A stretch of DNA of 64,000 bases from Paenibacillus massiliensis subsp. panacisoli DSM 21345 (GTDB taxonomy: Bacteria > Bacillota > Bacilli > Paenibacillales > Paenibacillaceae), in assembly GCF_000426545.1 (NCBI RefSeq), contig NZ_AUFO01000009.1, forward strand, positions 124,001 through 188,000. The letters run 5' to 3'. Each line of letters starts with the position of its first letter. Position 1 is the stretch's first letter. The translations under genes were made by a program, and so were the position numbers. Under the pieces are notes generated by a model. That model had not been told where the DNA came from, made no database searches, and was given only the letters and a program-made list of their open reading frames with translations. Below, one piece after another: positions 54,628 to 63,382 of the stretch.

Positions 54628-55730
54628 GCCCGATTCCCCCCGGAACCAGACAGCTGCTTCTCCGCCGCATGGTCCTCATGGTGGTGCTCATTATGATCAT
54701 GCTCATGATCATGGTCGTGACTGTGGTCATGGTGGTCATGATCGTGCCCGTGTGCGTGATGCTCATGACCATGGTGATGATGGTGACTATGGTCGTGGTC
54801 GTGGTCGTGGTCATGGTGATGATCGTGATGATGATCGTGGTCGTGGCCGTGATCGTGATCGTGATCATGGTGGTGATGGTGGTGGTGCTCCTGGGCAATC
54901 AAACGGAACTGGCAGTTGTCACAGTTGGCCATCACTCGTCCATTCAGCCCCTCATTTGCACGCTCCAGCACCAGCTCCTCCAGCTGTGGATGGAAGCCGA
55001 AGTAATCACCCATCTCTACAACGGTATCAGGATTCGCTTCAGCGAATTCCAGCGTCATCTCCTGAATACGCTTGATCAGGACGCCTGTGAACAGGAAGTA
55101 AGGCAGTACAATAATCTTCTTGGCACCAAGGCGCAAGCAACGCTCAAGCCCTTCCGGGAAGGACGGCTGCGTCACGCCGATGAAGCTGCTCTCCACCCAT
55201 TTGTACGGGAGCTTCTCCCACAGCATACGGGTAATTTTATAAAAGTCACTATTCGCATCCGGGTCGCTGCTTCCTCGCCCGAGCACCAGCACGGCGGTAT
55301 CCTCATCTGCCACATCTGCTACTGCGGTTGACGTCCCGCCAGACAGCTCGTTTCCAGCGGTAAGTACCGCTGCAGCACCTTCCAGACGAGTCTCCAGAAT
55401 ACGCACAATCTTCTCGTGTACCCCAATTGGTCGTCCGTACACGAACTCGACCTCAGGGTATTTGGCTTTCGCCCGGTCGATTGCCATTGGAATATCAATC
55501 TTCGCGTGTCCAGCTGCGAACAGAATAATCGGAATCAGTACGACACGGGTCGCCCCCCGATTCACACAAGCCGTGACACCCTCCGCAATGGTAGGGCGAG
55601 TCAGCTCCAGGAAGCATGTCTCCACACAGGTATCTGGTACTCTGGCTGCGATCGCCTCCGCAAAGGCGAGTAGCTGCTCATTCCCCTCCGGGTCGCGGCT
55701 TCCATGTCCGATCAGTAATATTGTATTCAT
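54624..55730 (-). CDS. cbiX: Sirohydrochlorin cobaltochelatase with 45-His C-terminal tail
   Basis: 368 residues of the long CbiX type. Two chelatase-like halves are visible: N-terminal LLIGHGSRDPEGNEQLLAFA with the metal-binding His, and second half LVLGRGSSDPDANSDFYKIT. It inserts cobalt into sirohydrochlorin, the entry to the B12 pathway. Then VMANCDNCQFRL resembles the MxCxxC iron-sulfur motif of Bacillus CbiX. The tail (from about residue 282) is almost all His and Asp: 45 His in about 75 residues, in DH repeats with HHHHHHH and HHHHH runs, before the final GNRA. Probably a cobalt or nickel store or delivery device. ATG 55730 overlaps nothing and lies 70 bp after cbiH. Confidence 0.95.
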   Translation of the reverse strand: MNTILLIGHGSRDPEGNEQLLAFAEAIAARVPDTCVETCFLELTRPTIAEGVTACVNRGATRVVLIPIILFAAGHAKIDIPMAIDRAKAKYPEVEFVYGRPIGVHEKIVRILETRLEGAAAVLTAGNELSGGTSTAVADVADEDTAVLVLGRGSSDPDANSDFYKITRMLWEKLPYKWVESSFIGVTQPSFPEGLERCLRLGAKKIIVLPYFLFTGVLIKRIQEMTLEFAEANPDTVVEMGDYFGFHPQLEELVLERANEGLNGRVMANCDNCQFRLIAQEHHHHHHHDHDHDHGHDHDHHHDHHHDHDHDHDHSHHHHHGHEHHAHGHDHDHHDHSHDHDHEHDHNEHHHEDHAAEKQLSGSGGNRA

Positions 55731-55800
55731 TCAGTCTTCCCTCTCCTCTCAGGTTGTAGCTCTTAGTAGTTTTTTTGCTTACATTGATCCTTTATAGCTC

Positions 55801-57780
55801 TTAATCGCCACATACGACGTTCACTTCAACGGTAGCGGGTGCATCCTCATGACGGAACCCGGCCACAACGCCTACACGTTTGAAAAATTTATGGAATCGC
55901 TCGTTCGGATGGCCCTTCTCCTTGTATTCCGCGACAACCTGCTCCACGACTGCGGCAATCTGCTCTTCGGTCAGGCCCTCTGCGACAGACTGCGCAGGGT
56001 GAGCATTCCGGCCGAATTTCTTACCCCCCAGAAACAGATCATAGCCTCCTTTGCGGTACACTACCCCAATATCCTCCAATACGGCACCGTAGCATGCCAT
56101 GGCACAGCCATTCACAGCGACACTCGTTGTCTTGGGGGCCTTCAGACCACCTATTACCGCCTGCAAGCGCTCAGCGGTCGGCACGGCATCATTCTTCTCC
56201 ATATCACAGAAGTCACAGGCCTTCACCTTGAAGACGTCCCCGATCGGAGACACAATGAGACTGGCTGCACGGAGGCTGGCTACCAGCTGCTCAGGCTCGG
56301 CACACGGCACACGCAGAATGATCTGATGGTCCGTCGTGTACTCCAGCTCTCCCTCTTCCCCGGCTAGTTCTGCCAACAGGGCCATCTGTCTGGCATTGAA
56401 CTTCTTGTTGCCGACACCTGGTGCCACGCCTACCTCGAAGATAGGAGCACGTGCTGTCATAGCTGAGCTACGCGTTGCTCCACCCGCAGTGGCTGCTGTA
56501 GGAGCCGTTGCCGGAGCTGGCGAGGATGCCAATACTGCCACGCCTCCGGTTGCTGTTGCAGCTGCTGTAGTTGCGGACCCTGCTGTTGCCGTTGCTAAGC
56601 CTGCTACAGTCGAGCCCGTATGAGCTTCGAAGCTTCCCGCTACAGCTCCACTATTCGTAGGTTGGCCCCACAATTGCTGAAAGGCAGCCTCCTCGCTCTC
56701 TGTGCCAGTAGATCCGGCAGCAAGTCTGCGTAGCGCATCTTCGGCCAGCGCGAGTGAGGAGAGAGCTGGCTGTGCATTATCACCAGTCTGTTCACCAGTC
56801 CATCCACCTGTCTGCTGGCTCATCGGCGTAGCTGATGCTGCTGGATTCACAGCTGCCGCACCAGCTACACCAGAGCTGGATACAGGGGTCTCCACATCCT
56901 GCGCTCCCGCCGAGCTCTCTGGCTCTGTGCTACTGGACTCCGTTGCACTAAGGGACCATGGCTCAGCCTCCGTCCGCAGACGCTCATGCGGCCGCAATGG
57001 CTGTACCTCGGCATCCAGCGTATATTTGCGCTGATAGCCGCGCGGTGTCACGATCAGGCCATCATACTCCATCGTGGAGGAATTGCCGATGATGACCGTC
57101 GTCAGCATGCCGATATCATGATTGAGCATATCCTCAAGTGTCGTGACAATGACCTGCTGGCGATCGCGATATGCACTCTTGACCAGTCCCACTGGTGTCT
57201 TCGGATCACGGTAACGGAGCAGCATCGCCTGCGTCTCCATGATCTGCCGGGTCCGCCGTCCACTGCGCGGATTATATAGTGCAATTACAAAATCCGCCGA
57301 AGCAGCCGCTTCAACTCTGCGAATGATAGTCTCCCATGGCGTCAAGTGATCACTAAGACTAATAGTGCAGGCATCATGCATGACCGGAGCCCCCAGCAAT
57401 GAAGCACAGGACTGAATAGCCGAAATACCCGGCACGACCTCGACTTCGACGCCTTCTGCTCTTGTCCAGCCTTTCTCAATCAGCACCTCGTAGATCAGTC
57501 CGGCCATCCCATAGACGCCGGCGTCTCCACTGGAGATGACCGCTACCTTTTTCCCATTCTCGGCCTGTCTCACCGCTTCCTGGGCACGACTCACCTCTTC
57601 CGTCATCCCTGTACGCACAATCTCCTGTTCAGCCGTCAACAGCGGCCGGATCAGATCCACATAGGTGTTATAGCCAATGATGACCTCACTCTCCGCGAGA
57701 GCATCCAGTGCCCGCTTGGTGATATGCTCCATATCCCCAGGCCCAAAACCAATCACCAGCAGCTTGCCAAGTGTACTCAT
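55801..57780 (-). CDS. cbiH: Cobalt-precorrin-3 C17-methyltransferase with C-terminal sulfite-reductase-like domain (CbiH60)
   Basis: 659 residues in three parts. Residues 1-245 are the SAM methyltransferase (LLVIGFGPGDMEHITKRALD, VISSGDAGVYGMAGLIYEVL, VVPGISAIQSCASLLGAPVM), which methylates C-17 and drives ring contraction. Residues of about 265-445 form a linker of Ala, Thr, Ser and Gly repeats (TATAGSATTAAATATGGVAV). The rest is a nitrite/sulfite-reductase-like domain with CDFC and CAMAC, a probable [4Fe-4S] site, as in Bacillus megaterium CbiH60. The start ATG 57780 overlaps the cbiO stop by four bases. Confidence 0.95.
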   Translation of the reverse strand: MSTLGKLLVIGFGPGDMEHITKRALDALAESEVIIGYNTYVDLIRPLLTAEQEIVRTGMTEEVSRAQEAVRQAENGKKVAVISSGDAGVYGMAGLIYEVLIEKGWTRAEGVEVEVVPGISAIQSCASLLGAPVMHDACTISLSDHLTPWETIIRRVEAAASADFVIALYNPRSGRRTRQIMETQAMLLRYRDPKTPVGLVKSAYRDRQQVIVTTLEDMLNHDIGMLTTVIIGNSSTMEYDGLIVTPRGYQRKYTLDAEVQPLRPHERLRTEAEPWSLSATESSSTEPESSAGAQDVETPVSSSGVAGAAAVNPAASATPMSQQTGGWTGEQTGDNAQPALSSLALAEDALRRLAAGSTGTESEEAAFQQLWGQPTNSGAVAGSFEAHTGSTVAGLATATAGSATTAAATATGGVAVLASSPAPATAPTAATAGGATRSSAMTARAPIFEVGVAPGVGNKKFNARQMALLAELAGEEGELEYTTDHQIILRVPCAEPEQLVASLRAASLIVSPIGDVFKVKACDFCDMEKNDAVPTAERLQAVIGGLKAPKTTSVAVNGCAMACYGAVLEDIGVVYRKGGYDLFLGGKKFGRNAHPAQSVAEGLTEEQIAAVVEQVVAEYKEKGHPNERFHKFFKRVGVVAGFRHEDAPATVEVNVVCGD

Positions 57781-58673
57781 TCGTCTCCCCCATTCGATGA
57801 ATCTCCATCATGTATTGTCAACCTCGACTCTTGTTGAGCCGTTAAGCATTCCCGCAACAGCTTCTTCATGTGCTCCTTGCTCCGAGGTGCAGGCCGTCCT
57901 CTCCGGAGTTCCGGCGGAAGCCCGAGCCATAGCTCGATGAGCAATGGCAGCGCAAGTCCTGCCCCTTCAAGCATCTCCTGCTGTGCCAGCACATCCTCCG
58001 GGCGCCCCTGCATACGACAGGTGCCCTTCTCTAGCACAATCACCCAATCCGCCCAGCTATACGCCAGATCCATATCATGGGTAGCCATGACTACCGTGGT
58101 CCCCGCAGCATGTACCTCAGCTAGTCCCTGCAGCATCATTTGCTCGGAATGGGGGTCCAGATAGGACGTAGGCTCATCCAGCAGCAGCACTTCTGGCCTT
58201 ACAGCTAGGATTCCGGCAAGTGCCGTTCGCTTCTTCTGCCCCAGGCTCAGATGATGGACAGGTACCTCAGCAAGCTCTTGCAGCCTTAGCAGCTCAAGCA
58301 CCTGTCTGGTTCGATCACCAATCTCCACCTCATCCAGCCCCAGGTTGCGCAATCCGAAGGCGATATCCGCCAGCGGCGTGTTCATAATAATCTGCTGCTC
58401 GGGGTCCTGAAGCACCAGCCCGATCCGTTGTCGCAGTGCTGCAAGCTGCTTCCTGCTGTAGCCAAGCCTCGCTCCAGCTAATTCCACGCTACCTTCAGAG
58501 GGCTGTACCAAGCCCACCGCGTGCAGAAGCATAGTAGACTTGCCAGAGCCATTGTGCCCGATGATGGCAGTTCGGCTTCCTTGCGGAATCACTACCGACA
58601 GGTCCGATAATGCCGGAAGCCGGGTGTACGGATAGAGATAGGAGACCCCGTTCCATTCCAATATGAATTTCAT
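57777..58673 (-). CDS. cbiO: Cobalt ECF transporter ATPase
   Basis: 298 residues. Walker A GHNGSGKSTMLLHAV, Q-loop LQDPEQQI, signature HLSLGQKKRTALAGI and Walker B LLLDEPTSYLDPHS are intact. With CbiQ and CbiM/N it forms the cobalt energy-coupling-factor uptake system. ATG 58673 follows AGGTGG by 7 bases; the frame continues to 58706 without a ribosome site. Confidence 0.93.
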   Translation of the reverse strand: MKFILEWNGVSYLYPYTRLPALSDLSVVIPQGSRTAIIGHNGSGKSTMLLHAVGLVQPSEGSVELAGARLGYSRKQLAALRQRIGLVLQDPEQQIIMNTPLADIAFGLRNLGLDEVEIGDRTRQVLELLRLQELAEVPVHHLSLGQKKRTALAGILAVRPEVLLLDEPTSYLDPHSEQMMLQGLAEVHAAGTTVVMATHDMDLAYSWADWVIVLEKGTCRMQGRPEDVLAQQEMLEGAGLALPLLIELWLGLPPELRRGRPAPRSKEHMKKLLRECLTAQQESRLTIHDGDSSNGGDE

Positions 58674-58811
58674 GCTAAGACCACCTATAATCATGACTTG
58701 ATCCACGGACCGGATTCACGAACTTGATTCACGGACTGGATCAGGTTGCACCTTTGACTGGATCGTCCGTGAGTGTAGGTCACTGCAAGTGGGGAGCCCC
58801 GTCGACCACTG
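58674..58811. repeat. cbiO-cbiQ spacer with short repeats
   Basis: 58690-58740 holds an imperfect 26-bp tandem repeat (ACTTGATCCACGGACCGGAT / ACTTGATTCACGGACTGGAT). 58785-58807 repeats the segment at 50518-50540 of the cbiL-cbiET spacer with two changes. No gene. Confidence 0.55.
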
Positions 58812-59600
58812 CTAAGGCACCAGGCCCAATGTGTACCATAGCTCCAGCACAGCAAGAATAACCACGCCTGCCCAACCCTCCATACGATACCTGAGCGGCA
58901 TAGGGTACGTGGCAGGCAGGTATAGCAGCAGCGTGCCGTCATATCCCCGCACAGCCAGTCCTTGCTCCAGTCCTCTGTATCGTCCCATCGTCTTCATGAA
59001 CAATTGTCCCGCCATCGCAGAGGCATCCCTGATCATGGCACGGGCCCCACCTTTTCCCCCACGCAGTCGCCGTGAACGCATGAGGCCTGAGGCCGTGTCG
59101 GACAGAAAAAATAAAAAGCGGTACATAATGAGCATCAGCTCTGTAACAATGGCCGGCAGCTTCATTCGTGCCATTACGCCGAGCAGTTCGGCGAATGGGG
59201 TAGTCAGGATCAGGAACATCAGGCAGGCAGTGCAGGCTCCTATTCGAACTCCTAGCTGCAACGCCCGCTGAATATGCTCTGGTGTCATGTAGATAGACCA
59301 TGTGCCCCTCGCCAGGAGGATTATCCCGTGATCTTCAGGCGAGCCCAGCTCCAGCAGCAACGGAGGCAGGCTCACGAGATAGAATAGGAATACACTCCCG
59401 CTCAGGACGGCATAGAGCTTCCACGGCACCGCCGCATATCCGACCGTCCAGACGACCAGCCAGCCCCATAAGATAGCCTGTACCCACGGATGCGTCACGT
59501 AGGCTAGCAGGAGCAGCGCTACAGCGAAGCCGCATTTCCATACGGGCGAATACTTGCGAAAGCGACTGCCATACGAGACCGAATCAATGGTTCTTAGCAT
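58812..59600 (-). CDS. cbiQ: Cobalt ECF transporter transmembrane protein
   Basis: 262 residues, five or so membrane helices. The coupling region has the CbiQ AxxRG-type motifs MRSRRLRGGKGGARAM and LAVRGYDG. It is the T component linking CbiO to the substrate-binding CbiM. Its start overlaps the end of cbiN by 17 bp. Confidence 0.92.
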   Translation of the reverse strand: MLRTIDSVSYGSRFRKYSPVWKCGFAVALLLLAYVTHPWVQAILWGWLVVWTVGYAAVPWKLYAVLSGSVFLFYLVSLPPLLLELGSPEDHGIILLARGTWSIYMTPEHIQRALQLGVRIGACTACLMFLILTTPFAELLGVMARMKLPAIVTELMLIMYRFLFFLSDTASGLMRSRRLRGGKGGARAMIRDASAMAGQLFMKTMGRYRGLEQGLAVRGYDGTLLLYLPATYPMPLRYRMEGWAGVVILAVLELWYTLGLVP

Positions 59601-59985
59601 GAGACTGGGAGGAATGCATCACGCTGCTATTCGGTTGTTCATCTCTAGTCTCAGTCGATAGCGAGGCATCGGAGGCGCTAGATACACTAGATGGATTAGA
59701 TAGATTATTGGCCCGCTGCTCTCTACGCCCTCGCATGAGACCGAGTACGTAGCCGATTAGCCCTGCACCCAGTGCGGCTTGAAGCGCGAACAGCATACTT
59801 TCCGTCTCGCCGGGAGGCTCCAGCAGCGGCTGGAACCAAGGCTCATACTCCGGACGAATGTCCTGAATGACAGCCTCTGCCGCCCCATCCGCTCCGCCAA
59901 AATTCCCCTGCACCAGCAATAGTGGCAGAGCCGCCAGTAAAATGACCGCCACCAAGATCCAGACCACTTGACCTCTACTCATCAT
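59584..59985 (-). CDS. cbiN: Cobalt transport protein CbiN
   Basis: 133 residues with two membrane helices: [20 protein letters not shown] at the start and [20 protein letters not shown] near the end, with the family segment [19 protein letters not shown] between. It supports metal loading of CbiM. The C-terminus is extended by a Ser/Asn-rich, His-containing tail ([10 protein letters not shown]). ATG 59985 overlaps the cbiM stop as ATGA. Confidence 0.93.
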   Translation of the reverse strand: MMSRGQVVWILVAVILLAALPLLLVQGNFGGADGAAEAVIQDIRPEYEPWFQPLLEPPGETESMLFALQAALGAGLIGYVLGLMRGRREQRANNLSNPSSVSSASDASLSTETRDEQPNSSVMHSSQSHAKNH

Positions 59986-60752
59986 ATTTGGCGCGCTCCT
60001 CTCTCATGACGGCTCAGGATGGATAGCTCATGAGGACTGTAGGACTTCAACCAGTTCCATAGCAGCACAGTCAACAAGCCCTCGGTTATTGCAAGCGGAA
60101 TCTGGGTAATGGCGAATACGCCGCCGAACTTCGCAAGGGATGCCAGTACCCCACCTTGAGCGGAAGGGAAGGCTAGTGCGAGCTGCAAGGAAGTAACAAG
60201 ATATGTAGTCATATCCGCTACTGCCGCCGCTGAAAATACAGCGATGTTCTCCCTGCTCTTTCCCTTCATCAGGAGCTTGTACACGGCATAGCCTGCAAAC
60301 GGTCCAGCTACCGCCATGGAGAAGGCATTGGCCCCCAGCGTTGTGAGTCCCCCATGTGCCAGCAGGACAGCCTGAAAGAGCAGAACGATCGAGCCAATTA
60401 CACTCATCGGTAGCGGTCCCAGTATAATCGCCCCAAGCCCTGTCCCTGTCGGATGAGAGCTACTGCCCGTGACAGATGGAAGCTTCAAGGCTGACAATAC
60501 AAAGGTAAATGCCCCGGCCAGCCCCATCATCAGCTTCAGCTCGGGATGCTCACGCGTAATGCGGATGAGCCTACGCACACCAAGAGCAAAGAACGGAATA
60601 AATAATAGCCACCAGAACACAGCCCACCCGAGTGGCAGGAAGCCCTCCATAATATGCATCGCGTACACTTCCTGTGGAGAGGCCAGTAGGAAATACAAGG
60701 TAAAGCCAAGCACCAGAACAGCAAAAGCCATCGATCGACGTCGTGTGGACAC
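59982..60752 (-). CDS. cbiM: Cobalt ECF transporter substrate-binding protein
   Basis: 256 residues. A signal-like helix ends before [20 protein letters not shown]; in CbiM the processed N-terminal Met-His coordinates the metal. [20 protein letters not shown] holds the second conserved His. GTG 60752 has GGAGG 5 bases upstream, making it clearly the start; the frame upstream to 60848 lacks a ribosome site. First gene of the operon after the B12 riboswitch and terminator, so cobalt import falls when B12 is plentiful. Confidence 0.93.
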   Translation of the reverse strand: MSTRRRSMAFAVLVLGFTLYFLLASPQEVYAMHIMEGFLPLGWAVFWWLLFIPFFALGVRRLIRITREHPELKLMMGLAGAFTFVLSALKLPSVTGSSSHPTGTGLGAIILGPLPMSVIGSIVLLFQAVLLAHGGLTTLGANAFSMAVAGPFAGYAVYKLLMKGKSRENIAVFSAAAVADMTTYLVTSLQLALAFPSAQGGVLASLAKFGGVFAITQIPLAITEGLLTVLLWNWLKSYSPHELSILSRHERGARQI

Positions 60753-60911
60753 ACTCTTTCCTCCATTCAATGAAATACCTGCTATCGGCAGTTTGCATAA
60801 TCGTACTGTGGATGATAGTCGCTCGATGGTTGTATGCAAAATGCTCACTATATGTGCTTAGTCTGGTTGTATGTCGTCAGGCGCTCCCTCTCACAGGCGG
60901 AAGAATCCATT

Positions 60912-60943
60912 AAAAAAGACCCTGATCCTGTTCGGATCGGGTC
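60912..60943 (-). terminator. Intrinsic terminator in the cbi leader (riboswitch expression platform)
   Basis: Reading leftward, GACCC-GATCC (60943-60934) pairs with GGATC-A-GGGTC (60928-60918), one bulge, followed by six Ts. It stands between the cobalamin aptamer and cbiM, the place of a regulated terminator. A competing antiterminator was not worked out. Confidence 0.8.
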
Positions 60944-61140
60944 TCAAATATGTACTCAAATAACAACGAGAAGCACAGCCACCCCTTCACTACTTGCAAG
61001 GCACACCTGTCCCAGGCTGCGCCGCATAGTCTGCCGTCAACCTGAACACGATGGATTCAGCAAGCCTGTGTGAGCTTTAGCCGGTCACTCCTCAATTGAT
61101 TCGGTACACCTTGCTCCTCTCCGCGAAGGACTACGGTGAA

Positions 61141-61312
61141 ATAGACTGGGTAGGTCTCCTGGCTAAGGCTCGTTGGTCTGCTTCGTCTTCCCCGTGTAGT
61201 AGTACTCGAGTGACGTGATGAAGTAGACCTCCCCTTTACAGTGGCGGGACCGCTCGGGATTTGCACCCGATTCCCTGTTACCCTTTGTGTGAAGCAAAGG
61301 CACCCAGTCTGT
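61141..61312 (-). ncRNA. Cobalamin (B12) riboswitch
   Basis: On the minus strand the aptamer is closed by a 9-bp P1 helix (AGACTGGGT at 61310-61302 with ACCCAGTCT at 61151-61143). The core has GGGTGCAAATCCC and CCCGCCACTGT, and the B12 box AGCCAGGAGACC lies just before the 3' P1 arm. All are hallmark cobalamin-aptamer elements. It should lower cbi operon expression when adenosylcobalamin is present, through the terminator at 60912. Confidence 0.95.
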
Positions 61313-61314
61313 GG

Positions 61315-61394
61315 CTGTATATGATTATGCTGTATATGAATACACTCTATATGATTATGCTCTCTATGATACCCTCGCCCCGTCACCAGCGCAA
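61315..61394 (-). promoter_or_regulatory. Promoter and 15-bp tandem repeat in front of the B12 riboswitch
   Basis: Leftward promoter TTGCGC (61389-61394), 17-bp spacer, TATCAT (61366-61371). Between it and the aptamer are three 15-bp units, 61315-61329, 61330-61344 and 61345-61359, and part of a fourth, sharing ATATGA-TA-G. The start of transcription should fall near 61359, so the units would be in the RNA just before P1. Confidence 0.55.
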
Positions 61395-61446
61395 GACAAA
61401 AACAGTCCCGCATAGGCTTGCTTCAGTCAGGCGAGATTGGCTTGGC

Positions 61447-61641
61447 TCAGGACACGTCTGAACTCCTTCTTAAGCGCCGTTGCCCTTCCAGCCACGAGCA
61501 TGTGCCATATTTCTGATCAATAGTATATGTAGTAGAGGTGCCCATCGCTTGCTGGACATCCTCCAAGGGTGTCTCAAAGGGGAACGGTATCCGTCCCTCT
61601 AGTACAAAGGCTTGAAAGGTCTTGCCTAGCTCTCTGTTCAT
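61447..61641 (-). CDS. 64-residue protein coupled to the LOG-family gene
   Basis: From ATG 61641 the product begins [20 protein letters not shown] and ends in a basic [21 protein letters not shown] is 5 bases upstream and ATGA overlaps the LOG stop, the usual sign of translational coupling. There is one Cys and no membrane segment. I recognise no family. Confidence 0.55.
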   Translation of the reverse strand: MNRELGKTFQAFVLEGRIPFPFETPLEDVQQAMGTSTTYTIDQKYGTCSWLEGQRRLRRSSDVS

Positions 61642-62231
61642 GCTTCTCCTTCTGGTGCCTTGATGTTCCATTTGGTCCCGAGCGTGTGCGGCGTGTAGGC
61701 CTGCAATTGTCCGATTAATTCCTCAGCCTGCTCCGCGGCCCGAATCAGATTCTGATGCGTCTCCCCGGCGAAGCCTTCCCGTACGCTATGGCGAATCAGC
61801 TCTACCAGAGGATCATAGTAGCCGTTCACGTTCAGCAGTCCAATCGGCTTCGTATGGATACCAATCTGGGCCCAGCATAGCACCTCGAACAGCTCCTCGA
61901 AGGTTCCAAGACCACCGGGCAAGGCAATGAAGCCATCCGCCAGTCGGTTCATGGTGGCCTTGCGCTCATGCATGTCTGCTACCTCGACCAGCTCCGTCAA
62001 GCCGGTATGTACAATCTCACCGCGAAATAGCCCTGTAGGCATAATTCCCGTCACCTGTCCGCCGTGCTCCAATACTGCATCTGCTACAGCTCCCATTAAT
62101 CCGTAGCTGGAGCCGCCGTAGACAAGGCGAATTCCTTGCTTCGCGAGTGCTGTGCCCAGCGCAACAGCCTGCTCCCGGTAAGCCGCAGATCGTCCGTCAT
62201 TCGACCCTGCAAATACACAAATGGATTGCAA
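61638..62231 (-). CDS. LOG-family protein (TIGR00730), nucleoside 5'-monophosphate phosphoribohydrolase
   Basis: 197 residues. Rossmann fold with the LOG motif [20 protein letters not shown] (PGGxGTxxE) and [20 protein letters not shown]. These enzymes split cytokinin-type or AMP nucleotides; bacterial copies are often called lysine-decarboxylase-like by mistake. ATG 62231 has AGGAG about 12 bases upstream. It lies 5 bp after hemD and overlaps the next small ORF. Confidence 0.88.
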   Translation of the reverse strand: MQSICVFAGSNDGRSAAYREQAVALGTALAKQGIRLVYGGSSYGLMGAVADAVLEHGGQVTGIMPTGLFRGEIVHTGLTELVEVADMHERKATMNRLADGFIALPGGLGTFEELFEVLCWAQIGIHTKPIGLLNVNGYYDPLVELIRHSVREGFAGETHQNLIRAAEQAEELIGQLQAYTPHTLGTKWNIKAPEGEA

Positions 62232-62236
62232 TAATA

Positions 62237-63055
62237 TCAGCTCCTGTCCGCAAAATAACGTCCCAGCTCCACCATCATGCTGCCCATCCGTTCTTCCTCA
62301 GGTACAACCCGTGGCTCAACGCCTTCCTCTCTCATCGCCTGTGCTGTCACCTTGCCTATGGCTACGGCTACCACTTTGTCACGAAAAGCCTCCAGCATCT
62401 CATCGAACTGCCCCTTCTCACGGGCATATGCTGCGAGGAAATGAATCTGCGGACGACTGGTGAACGTGACTGCATCCAACTCGCGAGTAACGATACTATG
62501 CAGCAGCTTCTCCAGATGCTCCTCCTGCGGCGGAATATGCTTGTAAGGAAGGACTTGCGTGACCTCCGCTCCTTCCTCTGTCAGCCATGCGAGCAGCTCT
62601 GGAGCAGACTCGCCATGAAGCTGGAGGATAGCACGTTGTCCCTGAAGCTGAAGCTGTGTCTCGCCAAAGGAACGAATCAGTCCGGTTGTACTGCCGTCGT
62701 CGTCCCGTACAATAGGGGTAAGACCTTTCTTCTTCAGCGCGTTCACGGTCTTGTAGCCGCGAGCGGCAATATTGGAGTCCTGCAATACCGCCAAGAGGCG
62801 CTCCGAGACGCCTATCTCTTCAGCCACACTGAAGATGGCGTCGAGTCCCATACCTGTCGTCAGAATCACCCATTCCGGTGGAGCCGCAAGCCATTGCTCC
62901 AAGGATTTGCGCAGCTCCGCATCATCCAGAAACACCGTTCCCTGTGCTGGAAGCAGCCAGGCGGTACCTCCCATTTTCTCTACCAATGTTGCCATTTCTG
63001 CTGATTTGCGCGGACCCGCCAGGGCTACGATTTTTCCTGCCATACGTTGTGCCAC
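62237..63055 (-). CDS. hemD: Uroporphyrinogen-III synthase
   Basis: 272 residues of the HEM4 fold. [20 protein letters not shown] opens the first domain, [14 protein letters not shown] and [20 protein letters not shown] are the conserved strands, and [20 protein letters not shown] the end (IGxxTA). It cyclises hydroxymethylbilane to the common precursor of siroheme, haem and B12. GTG 63055 has GGGAGG 8 bases upstream; ATG 63043 is too far. Its position next to the cbi operon suits precursor supply, although no riboswitch precedes it. Confidence 0.85.
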   Translation of the reverse strand: MAQRMAGKIVALAGPRKSAEMATLVEKMGGTAWLLPAQGTVFLDDAELRKSLEQWLAAPPEWVILTTGMGLDAIFSVAEEIGVSERLLAVLQDSNIAARGYKTVNALKKKGLTPIVRDDDGSTTGLIRSFGETQLQLQGQRAILQLHGESAPELLAWLTEEGAEVTQVLPYKHIPPQEEHLEKLLHSIVTRELDAVTFTSRPQIHFLAAYAREKGQFDEMLEAFRDKVVAVAIGKVTAQAMREEGVEPRVVPEEERMGSMMVELGRYFADRS

Positions 63056-63382
63056 CGTGCCAACCTCCCAATCCTTCAATTCATCTTATCTTGCTTCTGT
63101 TCAGATCATTCCGCTTTCATCATCGTTTCAGGGCTCTAGCTCGCAATAATTATTCTAATCTGGTACAAGTATACAATTCGAACAGACAAAGCGGAATACC
63201 GCGATGAAATGTTCTTTAGCAGTCGATAACCGTGTTCGTTACTCAATATTATGCAATACGCCAGAATTGACCACATTTTGGAAAACGATGTATAATCAAT
63301 GCGATAGATGGAATACATTTACTTTTTTAAAGTGAGTAAAATCATTAGGTTATCTTCACATGATACAAGGGAGGATACAGTA
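63056..63382. other. Divergent promoter region of hemD and the XRE gene
   Basis: 327 bp, AT-rich in 63160-63350. GGGAGG before GTG 63383 is visible. No reading frame, operator palindrome or RNA element was supported; a lone TATACA at 63170 lacks the 11-bp partners seen at the crt and carH operators. Confidence 0.55.

Noticed and set aside
54575-55331. Two plus-strand frames opposite cbiX, one Met/Val-rich, one Asp/His/Gly/Arg-rich
   Set aside because: Products of reading the His/Asp repeat on the other strand; no start signals, and cbiX covers the region.
63162-63175. GGTACA and TATACA near the hemD promoter as a third CarH operator
   Set aside because: Only two elements and 8-bp spacing instead of 11; chance match in AT-rich DNA.
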